Below are positions 51,168 to 59,529 of a DNA stretch of 64,000 nucleotides, in pieces. The stretch is from Streptomyces sp. CB02009 (lineage in GTDB: Bacteria > Actinomycetota > Actinomycetes > Streptomycetales > Streptomycetaceae): contig NZ_LIVV01000005.1 of assembly GCF_001905825.1 (NCBI RefSeq), positions 1 through 64,000 on the forward strand, in the 5' to 3' direction. A model generated the notes under the pieces. The model was not told the DNA's origin and ran no database searches. It saw only the letters and a program-made list of their open reading frames with translations. Made by a program: the position numbers and the translations under genes. Each line of letters starts with the position of its first letter. Positions within the stretch are counted from its first letter, which is position 1.

Positions 51168-51449
51168 ATGGCAGCGGGAACGGGCACGGCGGGATCGGGA
51201 TCGGGTACGGACGAGGCGGCCCTCGGGTACGAGCAGGCGCGGGACGAGCTGATCGAGGTCGTCCGGCGGCTCGAGGCGGGCGGGACCTCCCTGGAGGAGT
51301 CCCTCGCGCTCTGGGAGCGCGGCGAGGAGCTCGCGAAGGTCTGCCGGCGCCGCCTCGAAGGGGCGCGGGCCCGGCTGGACGCCTCGCTCGCCGCCGAACG
51401 CGCGGCGGAGGAGGCCGAGGGCGCCGCGGGCGGCCCCGGGGACGAGTAG
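51168..51449 (+). CDS. xseB: Exodeoxyribonuclease VII small subunit
   Basis: 93 residues, ATG at 51168 after GGAGGG. The conserved core YEQARDELIEVVRRLEAGGT and LEESLALWERGEEL is the XseB helical hairpin. A Ser/Gly-rich start and an acidic Ala/Glu-rich tail are added. Several copies bind the XseA coiled coil to form the active nuclease. It is cotranscribed with xseA. Confidence 0.95.
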   Translation: MAAGTGTAGSGSGTDEAALGYEQARDELIEVVRRLEAGGTSLEESLALWERGEELAKVCRRRLEGARARLDASLAAERAAEEAEGAAGGPGDE

Positions 51450-51551
51450 TCACCCCCGCGCGGGCCGCCGGCCCGCCCCCGCACCGGCGTCGCCGCGGCC
51501 CGAGACCGGCCGCCCGCGGCCCATGGCGGCTCGTCGGTGCGGTGCGGCTTA

Positions 51552-51607
51552 CACTGATGAGTGAAGCGGATCACTATCCGGATGGATTGGTTGAACTTTC
51601 ACCAATC
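51552..51607. promoter_or_regulatory. Cluster of palindromes upstream of the nitroreductase gene
   Basis: CACTGATGAGTG (51552-51563) overlaps AGTGA-N6-TCACT (51560-51575). Further down, GATTGGT and ACCAATC (51585-51591 and 51601-51607) flank the promoter -35 box. Such dense dyads suggest control by one or more repressors, but no regulator gene is adjacent. Confidence 0.4.
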
Positions 51608-51620
51608 TTCGGCGTACTGT
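51591..51620 (+). promoter_or_regulatory. Promoter of nitroreductase gene
   Basis: TTGAAC (51591-51596) and TACTGT (51615-51620) are separated by 18 bases, a good housekeeping-sigma pair. The start codon is 60 bases downstream. An inverted repeat brackets the -35 element. Confidence 0.5.
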
Positions 51621-51680
51621 CGAGGACATCGCTTGGATCCCCACGAGCGAACCCCCTTTGCAGTCCGGAAGGTACGCAGC

Positions 51681-52271
51681 ATGTCTCTCGCCCTTGACGC
51701 CGCCGCTCAGGATCTCCTTTTCCGCGAGGCCCGCACCGCCAACACGTTCACCGACGAGCCGGTGACCGACGAGCAGGTCCAGGCGATATACGACCTGGTG
51801 AAGTACGGCCCGACCGCCTTCAACCAGACCCCGCTGCGCATCACCCTGGTCCGCTCCCCCGAGGCCCGCGAGCGCCTGGTCAAGCACATGGCCGAGGGCA
51901 ACCGCCCCAAGACCGCCACCGCCCCGCTCGTCGCGATCCTCTCGGCCGACAACGAGTTCCACGAGGAGCTCCCGGCCCTGCTTCCGCACTTCCCGCAGGC
52001 CAAGGACATGTTCTTCGCCGAGCGCCCGGTCCGCGAGCAGTCCGCCGTGCTGAACGCCGCCCTCCAGGCCGCGTACTTCATCGTGGGCGTCCGCGCCGCC
52101 GGCCTGGCCGCCGGCCCGATGACCGGCCTGGACTTCGCCGGCGTCCAGAAGGAGTTCCTGGACGACGACCACACCCCGCTGATGGTCGTCAACATCGGCA
52201 AGCCGGGCGAGGACGCCTGGTTCCCGCGCTCCCCGCGCCTCTCCTTCGACGAGGTCGTCACCACCGTCTGA
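51681..52271 (+). CDS. Malonic semialdehyde reductase-like nitroreductase
   Basis: 196-residue flavin enzyme of the nitroreductase family. The sequence LVKYGPTAFNQTPLRI is the FMN-binding loop, and the length and features (FFAERPVREQSAVLNAAL, AGPMTGLDFAGVQKEFL) match the RutE/HadB-like subgroup that reduces malonic semialdehyde to 3-hydroxypropionate in pyrimidine breakdown. Other aldehydes or nitro compounds could be the true substrate. The ATG follows GGAAGG. It appears monocistronic, with its own promoter and a perfect terminator. Confidence 0.88.
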   Translation: MSLALDAAAQDLLFREARTANTFTDEPVTDEQVQAIYDLVKYGPTAFNQTPLRITLVRSPEARERLVKHMAEGNRPKTATAPLVAILSADNEFHEELPALLPHFPQAKDMFFAERPVREQSAVLNAALQAAYFIVGVRAAGLAAGPMTGLDFAGVQKEFLDDDHTPLMVVNIGKPGEDAWFPRSPRLSFDEVVTTV

Positions 52272-52286
52272 TCCCGGTGACACGGA

Positions 52287-52317
52287 AAGGCCCCGCACTC
52301 CACGAGTGCGGGGCCTT
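52287..52317 (+). terminator. Terminator of the nitroreductase gene
   Basis: Perfect 14-bp stem AAGGCCCCGCACTC / GAGTGCGGGGCCTT with a 3-base loop, starting 16 bases after the stop. It is one of the strongest hairpins in the window. Confidence 0.85.
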
Positions 52318-52373
52318 CTTCGTGCGCCCTCTCCGGCTCTCCGGATCAGGCCTTCCTCATCAGACCTTCTCGA

Positions 52374-52907
52374 TCAAGCCTTCTTCGACTGGAGCGAGCC
52401 CGCCATCTCGGTGAGCCGCTCGAACGACGCCGTACCGGTCACCACCGTCGTCGCCCCGCCGTCCACCCGGACGAGCGCGTCGTACTTCGGGCCCTCCCAG
52501 CGCTGCCAGACCTGGCCCGCCACCGTCTCGGTCTTCCCGGTGTTCTTCGCCCGCTGGGTGACGTCCGGGACGAAGGTCTTCGGCGCCGCCGTCGACTGGT
52601 GGATCGCCACGTACTGGGTGTCCGGCGAGAGGAAACCGAGCTGCCAGGCGTCGGAGTTCTCGCGCTTGTACGAGACGACCGTCGCCTTCCAGCCCTCGCC
52701 GAGGCCCTCGGGGGCCAGCACCGGATACGGTGCCGCCCGCTGAGCCGTCAGGAGCTCGACCCGGTAGTCCTTCGCCTTGACCGGTTCGGCGCTCTCATCG
52801 TGCGGAATGAAGAGATACATCACTCCCGCGGCGACCAAGATCACCCCGAGGGACTGAAACATCCCGCGTACCGTCTGCCTGCCTCGCATACCTGCCACGC
52901 GCACCAT
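52374..52907 (-). CDS. DUF4245 membrane-anchored protein
   Basis: 177 residues with one N-terminal membrane segment (SLGVILVAAGVMYLF), then an extracytoplasmic DUF4245 domain (RVELLTAQRAAPYPVLAPEG ... QRWEGPKYDALVRVDG). The family is actinomycete-specific and uncharacterised, and is usually encoded beside glpX as here. An ATG at 52889 is an alternative start. It is divergent from glpX. Confidence 0.85.
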   Translation of the reverse strand: MVRVAGMRGRQTVRGMFQSLGVILVAAGVMYLFIPHDESAEPVKAKDYRVELLTAQRAAPYPVLAPEGLGEGWKATVVSYKRENSDAWQLGFLSPDTQYVAIHQSTAAPKTFVPDVTQRAKNTGKTETVAGQVWQRWEGPKYDALVRVDGGATTVVTGTASFERLTEMAGSLQSKKA

Positions 52908-53024
52908 GGTCGCATCAAGGGTCCGTGCTCATACGTGGGCCCCTCTGCTCATTTTGTCGACGTACCGATAGAGTCGCAGCACCCTCCCTTAACCGGCCGT
53001 CGCCGTACAGAAAGGTGCGTTCCG

Positions 53025-54059
53025 ATGACCGAGCAGCAGAATCTGCCGCCCGAGCTCGTGGTCTCTCCCGAGGCTCCCGACCGCAACCTCGCCCTTGAGC
53101 TGGTCCGCGTCACCGAGGCCGCCGCCATGGCCGCCGGCCGCTGGGTCGGCCGCGGTGACAAGATCGGCGCGGACGGCGCGGCGGTCAACGCCATGCGCAC
53201 CCTGATCTCCACCGTCTCGATGAACGGCGTGGTCGTCATCGGCGAGGGCGAGAAGGACGAAGCGCCCATGCTCTTCAACGGCGAGCGGGTCGGCGACGGC
53301 ACCGGCGCCGAGGTCGACATCGCCGTCGACCCGATCGACGGCACCACGCTGAACGCCAAGGGCATGCCGAACGCGATCGCCGTCCTGGCCGCCGCCGACC
53401 GCGGCAGCATGTTCGACCCGTCCGCGGTCTTCTACATGGACAAGCTGGTCACCGGCCCCGAGGCCGCCGACTTCGTCGACATCAACGCCCCTGTCTCGGT
53501 CAACATCCGCCGGGTCGCCAAGGCGAAGAACTCCTCCCCGGAGGACATCACCGTCGTCATCCTCGACCGCCCCCGCCACGAGGGCATCGTCAAGGAGATC
53601 CGCGAGACCGGCGCCCGCATCAAGTTCATCTCGGACGGCGACGTCGCCGGTTCGATCATGGCGGTCCGCGAGGGCACCGGCGTCGACATGCTCATGGGCG
53701 TCGGCGGCACCCCCGAGGGCATCATCTCCGCCTGCGCCATCAAGTGCCTCGGCGGCGTGATCCAGGGCAAGCTGTGGCCGAAGGACGAGGCCGAGCGCCA
53801 GAAGGCCCTCGATGCGGGCCACGACCTGGACCGGGTGCTCTCCACGAACGACCTGGTCGGCGGCGACAACGTGTTCTTCGTCGCGACCGGCATCACCGAC
53901 GGCGAGCTGCTCCGCGGGGTGCGCTACCGCGCCGAGACGGCGACCACGCAGTCGCTCGTCATGCGCTCGAAGTCCGGCACGATCCGCCAGATCGACTCCA
54001 CGCACCGGCTCTCGAAGCTGCGCGCGTACAGCAAGATCGACTTCGACCGCGCGAAGTAG
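53025..54059 (+). CDS. glpX: Class II fructose-1,6-bisphosphatase GlpX
   Basis: 344-residue gluconeogenic enzyme that hydrolyses fructose 1,6-bisphosphate. The metal-binding motifs are VVIGEGEKDEAPM and VDPIDGTTLNAKG. GVGGTPEGIISACAIKCLGG is conserved in GlpX. The ATG follows AAAGGTG and suits the family's length. In actinomycetes GlpX is normally the sole FBPase. It is followed by a 21-bp direct repeat and a terminator hairpin. Confidence 0.96.
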   Translation: MTEQQNLPPELVVSPEAPDRNLALELVRVTEAAAMAAGRWVGRGDKIGADGAAVNAMRTLISTVSMNGVVVIGEGEKDEAPMLFNGERVGDGTGAEVDIAVDPIDGTTLNAKGMPNAIAVLAAADRGSMFDPSAVFYMDKLVTGPEAADFVDINAPVSVNIRRVAKAKNSSPEDITVVILDRPRHEGIVKEIRETGARIKFISDGDVAGSIMAVREGTGVDMLMGVGGTPEGIISACAIKCLGGVIQGKLWPKDEAERQKALDAGHDLDRVLSTNDLVGGDNVFFVATGITDGELLRGVRYRAETATTQSLVMRSKSGTIRQIDSTHRLSKLRAYSKIDFDRAK

Positions 54060-54066
54060 CAGCGCC

Positions 54067-54141
54067 GGTCGGGCCGGTCGCGTCCGTTACGTAGATCGCG
54101 CCGGTCTGGCCAGTCGGGTCGGTCGGGCCGGTCGCGTCCGT
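54067..54141. repeat. 21-bp direct repeats after glpX
   Basis: GGTCGGGCCGGTCGCGTCCG occurs at 54067 and again at 54121 (both copies continue with T), with related GGTC(G/T)GGCC(A/G)GTCG motifs between. The repeats lie between the glpX stop and its terminator. Confidence 0.75.
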
Positions 54142-54180
54142 CGCGTCGGCACCGGTGCTTCGCCGCGAAGCGGTACGAAG

Positions 54181-54213
54181 AGGGGCGCCCCCATGTGCGG
54201 TGGGGGCGCCCCT
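54181..54213. terminator. Bidirectional terminator between glpX and wblI
   Basis: Perfect 12-bp stem AGGGGCGCCCCC / GGGGGCGCCCCT with a 9-base loop, 121 bases past glpX and 61 bases past wblI. A smaller hairpin GCTTCGC / GCGAAGC is at 54157-54171. Confidence 0.7.
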
Positions 54214-54274
54214 TCCCGTACGGAACGACGACGGTGGCCGCGCTCCCGTCAGCCGCGAAGGCGGTGCGTCGGCG

Positions 54275-54646
54275 TCAGCCCGCCTGGGCGATGCGATCGG
54301 CCGCGGCCGCCTTCCGCAGCTCCACCTCGCGCCGCCGGCGGCGGGCCAGGGCGACGCGGCGCTCCGCCGCGGTGAGCCCGCCCCACACCCCGTACGGCTC
54401 GGGCTGGAGGAGCGCGTGCTCCCGGCACTCGACCATCACGGGACAGCGGCCGCAGACCCGCTTGGCCGCCGCCTCACGCGCGAGCCGCGCGGCGGTCGGC
54501 TCCTTGGAGGGGGCGAAGAACAGTCCGGCCTCGTCCCGGCGGCACACCGCCTCCGCGTGCCAAGGACCGGCCTCGTCCTCCCGTGCAGGGGCGCGCTGAG
54601 GGGGCACGGCGGCGACCTGGAGGGGCTGATGCGGCAGTTGCAGCAC
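54275..54646 (-). CDS. wblI: WhiB-family regulator, WblI-like
   Basis: 123-residue WhiB-like iron-sulfur protein. Four cysteines are spaced as expected: one in AVCRRDEAGLFFAP and three in VCGRCPVMVECREH. The family turn is YGVWGGLTAAER, and the C-terminus is basic (RRRRREVELRK) for DNA contact. WhiB-like proteins bind sigma HrdB and respond to redox or NO through a [4Fe-4S] cluster. The symbol is assigned from position next to glpX and the class I fumarase, as I recall for wblI in S. coelicolor. Functional targets are not known from this sequence. Confidence 0.88.
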   Translation of the reverse strand: MLQLPHQPLQVAAVPPQRAPAREDEAGPWHAEAVCRRDEAGLFFAPSKEPTAARLAREAAAKRVCGRCPVMVECREHALLQPEPYGVWGGLTAAERRVALARRRRREVELRKAAAADRIAQAG

Positions 54647-54921
54647 GGTCTACTCCTGACGACGGCTTCGCGAGCGAGCGGCGATGCCCCAGCCCTACCC
54701 GCTGTGCGCGCGCCTATGCACTGCGTGCCGCGCCGTTCCGCACTGCGGATACCCGAGGGCGAATTCCGGTCACCCCCCGGGCCGTCGACGGGAACGGCGT
54801 GCCGGACCGGGCCGCCGGAGCCGGCCGCGGAAGCCTGGCGCCCGTCACGTCTCCCTCACGCCCCGCCGCCTCGCGGGTCGGCTCTCGCGTCGCCTCGCGG
54901 GTCGCCTCGCGGGTCGCCTCG

Positions 54922-55641
54922 TCAGTGGCCGAGGTGCTTGCGCATCCGGTCCTGGAGGTCGGTGATCCACTTGCCGCGCTTGGGCCTGGCCTCGACGTTC
55001 CCGAAGACCGAGTAGCCGTTGATGACGACGACCGGGGCGTGCGGGTCGACGCCCTCGAGGGTCACGACCTCGAAGTTGCCGAAGATCCCGCTGCCGTTGC
55101 CCCGCAGGCTGATGTTCTCCGGGACCCGGACCTCGACGTTGCCGAAGATCGACGTGGCGTTGATGGTGGTCAGCCGCTGCGCGAAGATCGCCTCGGTCAG
55201 GTCGATCTCGATGTTCCCGAAGAGCGCGAACGCGTTCGTCCGGCGGCTCACCCGCCAGCGGCCCTTGCGGGTGGTGCTGGAGAAGATCGCGACGAGGTTG
55301 GCCGGGGGGCCGTCGGCGTCCTCCGGGCCGTACCCGTAGTCCGGCGCGGGCTCCTGCCGCGTCCGGGCGCCCGGCAGGTCGCGGACGATCGGCTCCAGCT
55401 CCCCGACGGTCTTCGCCCGGTACACCGCGTCGATCCGGTCCGAGTGCTCCTCGGCGTCGATCCGCCCCTCGGCCAGGGCGTCCCTGAGGATGTCCGCGAT
55501 CCGGTCCCGGTCCGCGTCCGAGGCCCGCAACGAGCCCTGCGGGTCGGCGAAGACGGTCTCCGCGGGGGCGGGCTCGGCGGGTGCGGCCTGCCGCTGAGGC
55601 TCCGGCTGCTTGTCGGGTTCGGGCTTCTTTTCGAGGTCCAC
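54922..55641 (-). CDS. DUF1707 / LiaF-like cell-envelope protein
   Basis: 239 residues. The central DUF1707 module is SLRASDADRDRIADILRDAL ... GRIDAEEHSDRIDAVYRAKT (about residues 37-90). The C-terminal part has a repeating beta pattern with FGNIEIDL, IFGNVEVRV and VFGNVEARP, as in the LiaF/DUF2154 cell-wall stress domain. No membrane segment was seen. It has a Pro/Glu-rich N-terminus. It may sense or respond to envelope stress. It follows the wblI gene region on the same strand. Confidence 0.85.
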   Translation of the reverse strand: MDLEKKPEPDKQPEPQRQAAPAEPAPAETVFADPQGSLRASDADRDRIADILRDALAEGRIDAEEHSDRIDAVYRAKTVGELEPIVRDLPGARTRQEPAPDYGYGPEDADGPPANLVAIFSSTTRKGRWRVSRRTNAFALFGNIEIDLTEAIFAQRLTTINATSIFGNVEVRVPENISLRGNGSGIFGNFEVVTLEGVDPHAPVVVINGYSVFGNVEARPKRGKWITDLQDRMRKHLGH

Positions 55642-56088
55642 GCCGCCAGCCTAGCGAAACGCGATAGATCGCGACCAGGGGGCGGGGCCGCGGCCCGTGG
55701 AAAAGGTCTCGAACCGGGCGCCGGAATCGGCGGGTTGGAGCGCGGGCCCGCCCCCGCCCCGCACCCGCGCCCGCGCCCGCCCCCGCCCCGCGCCCCGCCC
55801 GTCCCGGCCTGAGCCCGGCCCTGCGCTCGCCTCCGGCCCCGGCCCGCGCCCGTCCCGGCCCGAGCCCGTCCCCGGCCCCACCCCGCGCCCGCCCGCGCCC
55901 CGCCTCCCGGTCGGACCCAGGAACCCGCCCCCCGCCCTCCCGACCCCCTCGGAACACGCCACTCCGGCGCGGTCCCCGGTCCAAGTGAGCCTTACCTCAC
56001 AGGACCGGGCCCCGGGCCGCGTTCTACGCTGGAGGGCGCACTGCCAACGGAGGCGGTGCGCCGTCTTGCCGAGTGAGGAATGGCCCCC
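55642..56088. other. C-rich gap upstream of class I fumarase gene
   Basis: 447 non-coding bases. From about 55740 to 55930 the plus strand is an extreme run of C-rich CCCGCGCCCG-like repeats with few A or T. The last 150 bases are less biased and should hold the fumarase promoter; no confident motif was found. The minus-strand side must carry the DUF1707 promoter near 55642-55700. Confidence 0.6.
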
Positions 56089-57759
56089 ATGCCAGAGTTT
56101 GCGTACTCCGATCTGCTCCCCCTGGGAGAGGACACCACGCCCTACCGCCTGGTGACCTCCGAAGGTGTCTCCACCTTCGAGGCCGACGGCCGTACGTTCC
56201 TCAAGGTCGAGCCGGAGGCGCTGCGCACCCTGGCCGCCGAGGCGATCCGCGACATCCAGCACTTCCTGCGCCCGGCCCACCTGGCCCAGCTGCGCCGGAT
56301 CATCGACGACCCCGAGGCCTCGTCGAACGACAAGTTCGTCGCGCTCGACCTCCTCAAGAACGCGAACATCGCCGCCGCCGGCGTCCTGCCCATGTGCCAG
56401 GACACGGGCACCGCGATCGTCATGGGCAAGCGCGGCCAGAACGTGCTGACCTCCGGACGCGACGAGGAGGCCCTGTCCAAGGGCATCTACGACGCGTACA
56501 CCAAGCTCAACCTGCGGTACTCGCAGATGGCCCCGGTCACCATGTGGGAGGAGAAGAACACCGGCTCGAACCTGCCCGCGCAGATCGAGCTGTACGCGAC
56601 CGACGGCGGCGCGTACAAGTTCCTCTTCATGGCCAAGGGCGGCGGCTCCGCCAACAAGTCCTTCCTCTACCAGGAGACGAAGGCCGTCCTCAACGAGGCG
56701 AGCATGATGAAGTTCCTGGAGGAGAAGATCCGCTCGCTCGGCACGGCAGCCTGCCCGCCGTACCACCTGGCGATCGTCGTCGGCGGCACGTCCGCCGAGT
56801 TCGCGCTCAAGACCGCGAAGTACGCCTCCGCGCACTACCTGGACGAGCTGCCCGCCGAGGGCTCGGCCGAGACCGGCCACGGCTTCCGCGACAAGGAGCT
56901 GGAGGAGAAGGTCTTCGAGCTGACGCAGAAGATCGGCATCGGCGCGCAGTTCGGCGGCAAGTACTTCTGCCACGACGTCCGCGTCGTCCGTCTCCCCCGC
57001 CACGGCGCCTCGCTGCCCGTCGCGATCGCCGTCTCCTGCTCGGCCGACCGCCAGGCCGTCGCGAAGATCACCGCCGAGGGCGTCTTCCTGGAACAGCTGG
57101 AGACCGACCCGGCGCGCTTCCTGCCGGAGACCACGGACGAGCATCTCTCCGAGGAGAGCGACGTCGTCACCATCGACCTGAACCAGCCGATGGACGACAT
57201 CCTCGCCGAGCTGACCAAGTACCCGGTCAAGACCCGCCTCTCCCTCAACGGCCCGCTGGTCGTGGCGCGCGACATCGCGCACGCCAAGATCAAGGAGCGC
57301 CTGGACGCGGGCGAGGAGATGCCGCAGTACCTGAAGGACCACCCGGTCTACTACGCGGGCCCGGCGAAGACCCCCGAGGGGTACGCCTCCGGTTCCTTCG
57401 GCCCGACGACGGCCGGCCGGATGGACTCGTACGTGGAGCAGTTCCAGGCGGCGGGCGGCTCGAAGGTCATGCTGGCCAAGGGCAACCGCTCGCAGCAGGT
57501 CACCAACGCCTGCGGCAGCCACGGCGGCTTCTACCTCGGATCGATCGGCGGCCCGGCGGCGCGGCTCGCGCAGGACTGCATCAAGAAGGTCGAGGTCGTC
57601 GAGTACGAGGAGCTCGGCATGGAGGCGGTCTGGAAGATCGAGGTCGAGGACTTCCCGGCGTTCATCGTGGTGGACGACAAGGGCAACGACTTCTTCCAGA
57701 ACCCGGCCCCTGAGCCGACGTTCACGCACATCCCGGTGCGGGGTCCCGGTCTCGGCTGA
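56089..57759 (+). CDS. Class I (iron-sulfur) fumarate hydratase
   Basis: 556 residues from an ATG at 56089; GTGAGGA lies 9 bases upstream, making this better than the ATG at 56080. It interconverts fumarate and malate in the TCA cycle. Class I features include PMCQDTGTAIVMGKRGQNV and, later, NACGSHGGFYLGSIGG, with cysteines at cluster-binding positions. A third Cys is in GGKYFCHDVRVVRLPRHGAS. Being iron-dependent and oxygen-sensitive, it contrasts with the class II enzyme encoded 3.4 kb downstream. Located beside a WhiB-like redox regulator. Confidence 0.93.
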   Translation: MPEFAYSDLLPLGEDTTPYRLVTSEGVSTFEADGRTFLKVEPEALRTLAAEAIRDIQHFLRPAHLAQLRRIIDDPEASSNDKFVALDLLKNANIAAAGVLPMCQDTGTAIVMGKRGQNVLTSGRDEEALSKGIYDAYTKLNLRYSQMAPVTMWEEKNTGSNLPAQIELYATDGGAYKFLFMAKGGGSANKSFLYQETKAVLNEASMMKFLEEKIRSLGTAACPPYHLAIVVGGTSAEFALKTAKYASAHYLDELPAEGSAETGHGFRDKELEEKVFELTQKIGIGAQFGGKYFCHDVRVVRLPRHGASLPVAIAVSCSADRQAVAKITAEGVFLEQLETDPARFLPETTDEHLSEESDVVTIDLNQPMDDILAELTKYPVKTRLSLNGPLVVARDIAHAKIKERLDAGEEMPQYLKDHPVYYAGPAKTPEGYASGSFGPTTAGRMDSYVEQFQAAGGSKVMLAKGNRSQQVTNACGSHGGFYLGSIGGPAARLAQDCIKKVEVVEYEELGMEAVWKIEVEDFPAFIVVDDKGNDFFQNPAPEPTFTHIPVRGPGLG

Positions 57760-57780
57760 TCCCCCGACGTCTGACGCTCG

Positions 57781-57806
57781 CCCCCCGGTCCTCCTGGACC
57801 GGGGGG
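57781..57806 (+). terminator. Terminator of class I fumarase gene
   Basis: Perfect 11-bp stem CCCCCCGGTCC / GGACCGGGGGG with a 4-base loop, 21 bases after the fumarase stop. It is followed by CTTCGTCGT. Confidence 0.8.
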
Positions 57807-57916
57807 CTTCGTCGTCGGGCCCGGGTCCGGGGGCCTCGCCGAGAAGCCCGAGGCCTCGCCGTACCGTCCGGGGCTTCGCCGTCCGGTCCCGTGCTTCGTC
57901 GTTCGCTCAGAAAGTC

Positions 57917-57932
57917 GCTACCGACCGGTAGC
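57917..57932. promoter_or_regulatory. TetR-type operator-like palindrome upstream of acid phosphatase gene
   Basis: GCTACCGACCGGTAGC is a 16-bp dyad with 7-bp arms and a TACCGACCGGTA core, a shape common among TetR-family operators. It lies about 75 bases upstream of the phosphatase start. A second dyad TACTGTCCAGTA is at 57945-57956, in the likely promoter zone. No TetR gene is nearby in the window. Confidence 0.4.
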
Positions 57933-58007
57933 CATCTCGTTGCCTACTGTCCAGTATTGAGCGCGAGCATGCCAAAGTCCCCGAGCCGGTCGACCAAGGA
58001 GCCCCCC

Positions 58008-58649
58008 ATGCCCGTCTCGTCCTTCCGCAGGCGCGCCGCCGCCGGTACCACCGCCACGCTCGCGCTGACCGCCTTCCTCGTCGTCGGCCCCGCGCCCGTG
58101 GCCTCCGCCTCCGACCCGGACGGCCACAGCACGTCGACCGCCGCCTTCAAGGATGTCGACTACACGACCTGGCGCCGTGACGTGGCCGCCGTGATCGCGC
58201 AGGCCCGCCCGTACATCGAGAAGCGCTCCGAGAACGCCGGCGACGAGAAGCAGGCGATCGTCCTCGACATCGACAACAGCTCGCTGGAGACGGACTTCCA
58301 CCCCTTCTGGGAGCTGCCGACCCCGGCCATCGCCGAGGTGCGCACCCTCGTCCGCGAGGCCCACGACCGCGGCGTCGACATCTTCTTCGTCACCGCCCGC
58401 CCGGGGATCATCCACTCGCTCACGGACTGGAACCTGAAGCAGGTCGGCTACCCGGTCGACGGGCTGTACGTGCGCTCGCTCCCCGACCTGTTCGCCGAGG
58501 TCAGCGCGTACAAGACGGAGCAGCGCGCCAAGATCGAGAGCAAGGGCTACACGATCATCGCGAACATCGGCAACAACACCACCGACCTGGTCGGCGGTCA
58601 CGCCGAGCGCACGTTCAAGCTCCCGGACTACGGCGGCAAGCTCTCCTGA
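58008..58649 (+). CDS. Secreted HAD-superfamily acid phosphatase
   Basis: 213 residues from an ATG at 58008 with AAGGAG 6 bases upstream. The signal peptide is MPVSSFRRRAAAGTTATLAL... ending ASASDPD. The HAD motif I is VLDIDNSSLETD (nucleophile and acid/base Asp present, Ser in place of the more usual Thr), and DIFFVTARPG is motif II. ANIGNNTTDLVGGHAERTFKLPDY is motif IV. It matches secreted HAD acid phosphatases of class B type. Upstream are two operator-like dyads, suggesting regulation. Confidence 0.9.
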   Translation: MPVSSFRRRAAAGTTATLALTAFLVVGPAPVASASDPDGHSTSTAAFKDVDYTTWRRDVAAVIAQARPYIEKRSENAGDEKQAIVLDIDNSSLETDFHPFWELPTPAIAEVRTLVREAHDRGVDIFFVTARPGIIHSLTDWNLKQVGYPVDGLYVRSLPDLFAEVSAYKTEQRAKIESKGYTIIANIGNNTTDLVGGHAERTFKLPDYGGKLS

Positions 58650-58663
58650 CCCGACCGTCGCCG

Positions 58664-58697
58664 TCACCCGCCGGACGGAGACGCCCGGCGGGTGACG
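58664..58697. terminator. Terminator of acid phosphatase gene
   Basis: Perfect 12-bp stem GTCACCCGCCGG / CCGGCGGGTGAC with a 10-base loop, 14 bases after the stop. Confidence 0.7.
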
Positions 58698-58772
58698 CCC
58701 CTTCACAGGCGGGCGTCCCGGCGCCGGGGACGCCCGTCCGGGGGCGTCCGGCCCGCCACTACGCTGACGCGC

Positions 58773-59402
58773 ATGAGACACCCGATACGGACATCGGCCC
58801 AGGTCGCCGCCGCCCTGGCGGCGGGGCTGCTGCTCGCCGGCTGCGCCGACGCGGAGCCGATGCCCGAGATCGCCCAGGCTCCGCGCCCCACCGCCGCACC
58901 CGCCACGGACGCGCCCGCGGATGCGCCGCACCGGACCGTCGGCGGTCCGGGCTCCGCCTGCGCGCTGCCCGTCTCCTTCGGGGTGGCGGAGAAGTGGGCT
59001 CCGAAGGCGGTCGAGAACCCGGAGTTCGCGGCGCTCACCCGGCAGGGGCCGGCCACCGTGCGCTGCGAGGTCGACGCCAAGCCGGCCGGGCACGTGGGCT
59101 TCCTGCGGGTGTGGACGGCGGAGAAGGGCCCGGCGAGGACGGCCCTCGAAGGGTTCGTGAAGGCCGCGCGGAACACCTCCGGCGTGGCCTACCGGGAGGG
59201 CGGCTCCGGTGCGGGGCCGGTCACCGAGGTGACGTACACCGTCCGCGACGCGCTGACGGAGGAGTCGAAGGAGGAGCGCGCCTTCGCCGTCACGACGCCG
59301 AAGGGGACGGTGATCGTGCACCTCGGCGGGCTCGACACCGCGGAGCACCGGGCGATGGTCCCGGCCTACGAGCTGGCCAGGACCACCCTCAAGGCGCTCT
59401 GA
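58773..59402 (+). CDS. Putative lipoprotein
   Basis: 209 residues with a lipoprotein signal (MRHPIRTSAQVAAALAAGLL, then LLAGC with cysteine about 24). An Ala/Pro/Thr-rich linker leads to a compact domain with two cysteines (SACALPVSF and ATVRCEVDA) that could form a disulfide. The domain resembles small actinomycete lipoproteins of unknown function; no family name is assigned. It lies between acid phosphatase and SGNH hydrolase genes and ends at a strong terminator. Confidence 0.75.
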   Translation: MRHPIRTSAQVAAALAAGLLLAGCADAEPMPEIAQAPRPTAAPATDAPADAPHRTVGGPGSACALPVSFGVAEKWAPKAVENPEFAALTRQGPATVRCEVDAKPAGHVGFLRVWTAEKGPARTALEGFVKAARNTSGVAYREGGSGAGPVTEVTYTVRDALTEESKEERAFAVTTPKGTVIVHLGGLDTAEHRAMVPAYELARTTLKAL

Positions 59403-59442
59403 GCCCGCAAGCCCGCAGCCCGCGCCCCTTGCCGGAGCACGG

Positions 59443-59479
59443 CCGTGGCCCCCGTCCGGCGGTCGGACGGGGGCCACGG
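59443..59479. terminator. Bidirectional terminator between lipoprotein and SGNH hydrolase genes
   Basis: Perfect 16-bp stem CCGTGGCCCCCGTCCG / CGGACGGGGGCCACGG with a 5-base loop, 40 bases after the lipoprotein stop and 51 bases past the convergent hydrolase stop. It is the longest hairpin in the window. Confidence 0.85.
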
Positions 59480-59529
59480 TGCCGGTGGCGGCGGGTGCGC
59501 CGCGTACACCGGTTACGCCGTCACGCCGG

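Noticed and set aside
47140..51453. Very long minus-strand open frame antisense to the permease, xseA and xseB genes
   Set aside because: It is antisense to three well-supported genes and consists of low-complexity Arg/Pro/Gly/Asp translation typical of GC-rich shadow frames; only the ispH part is real.
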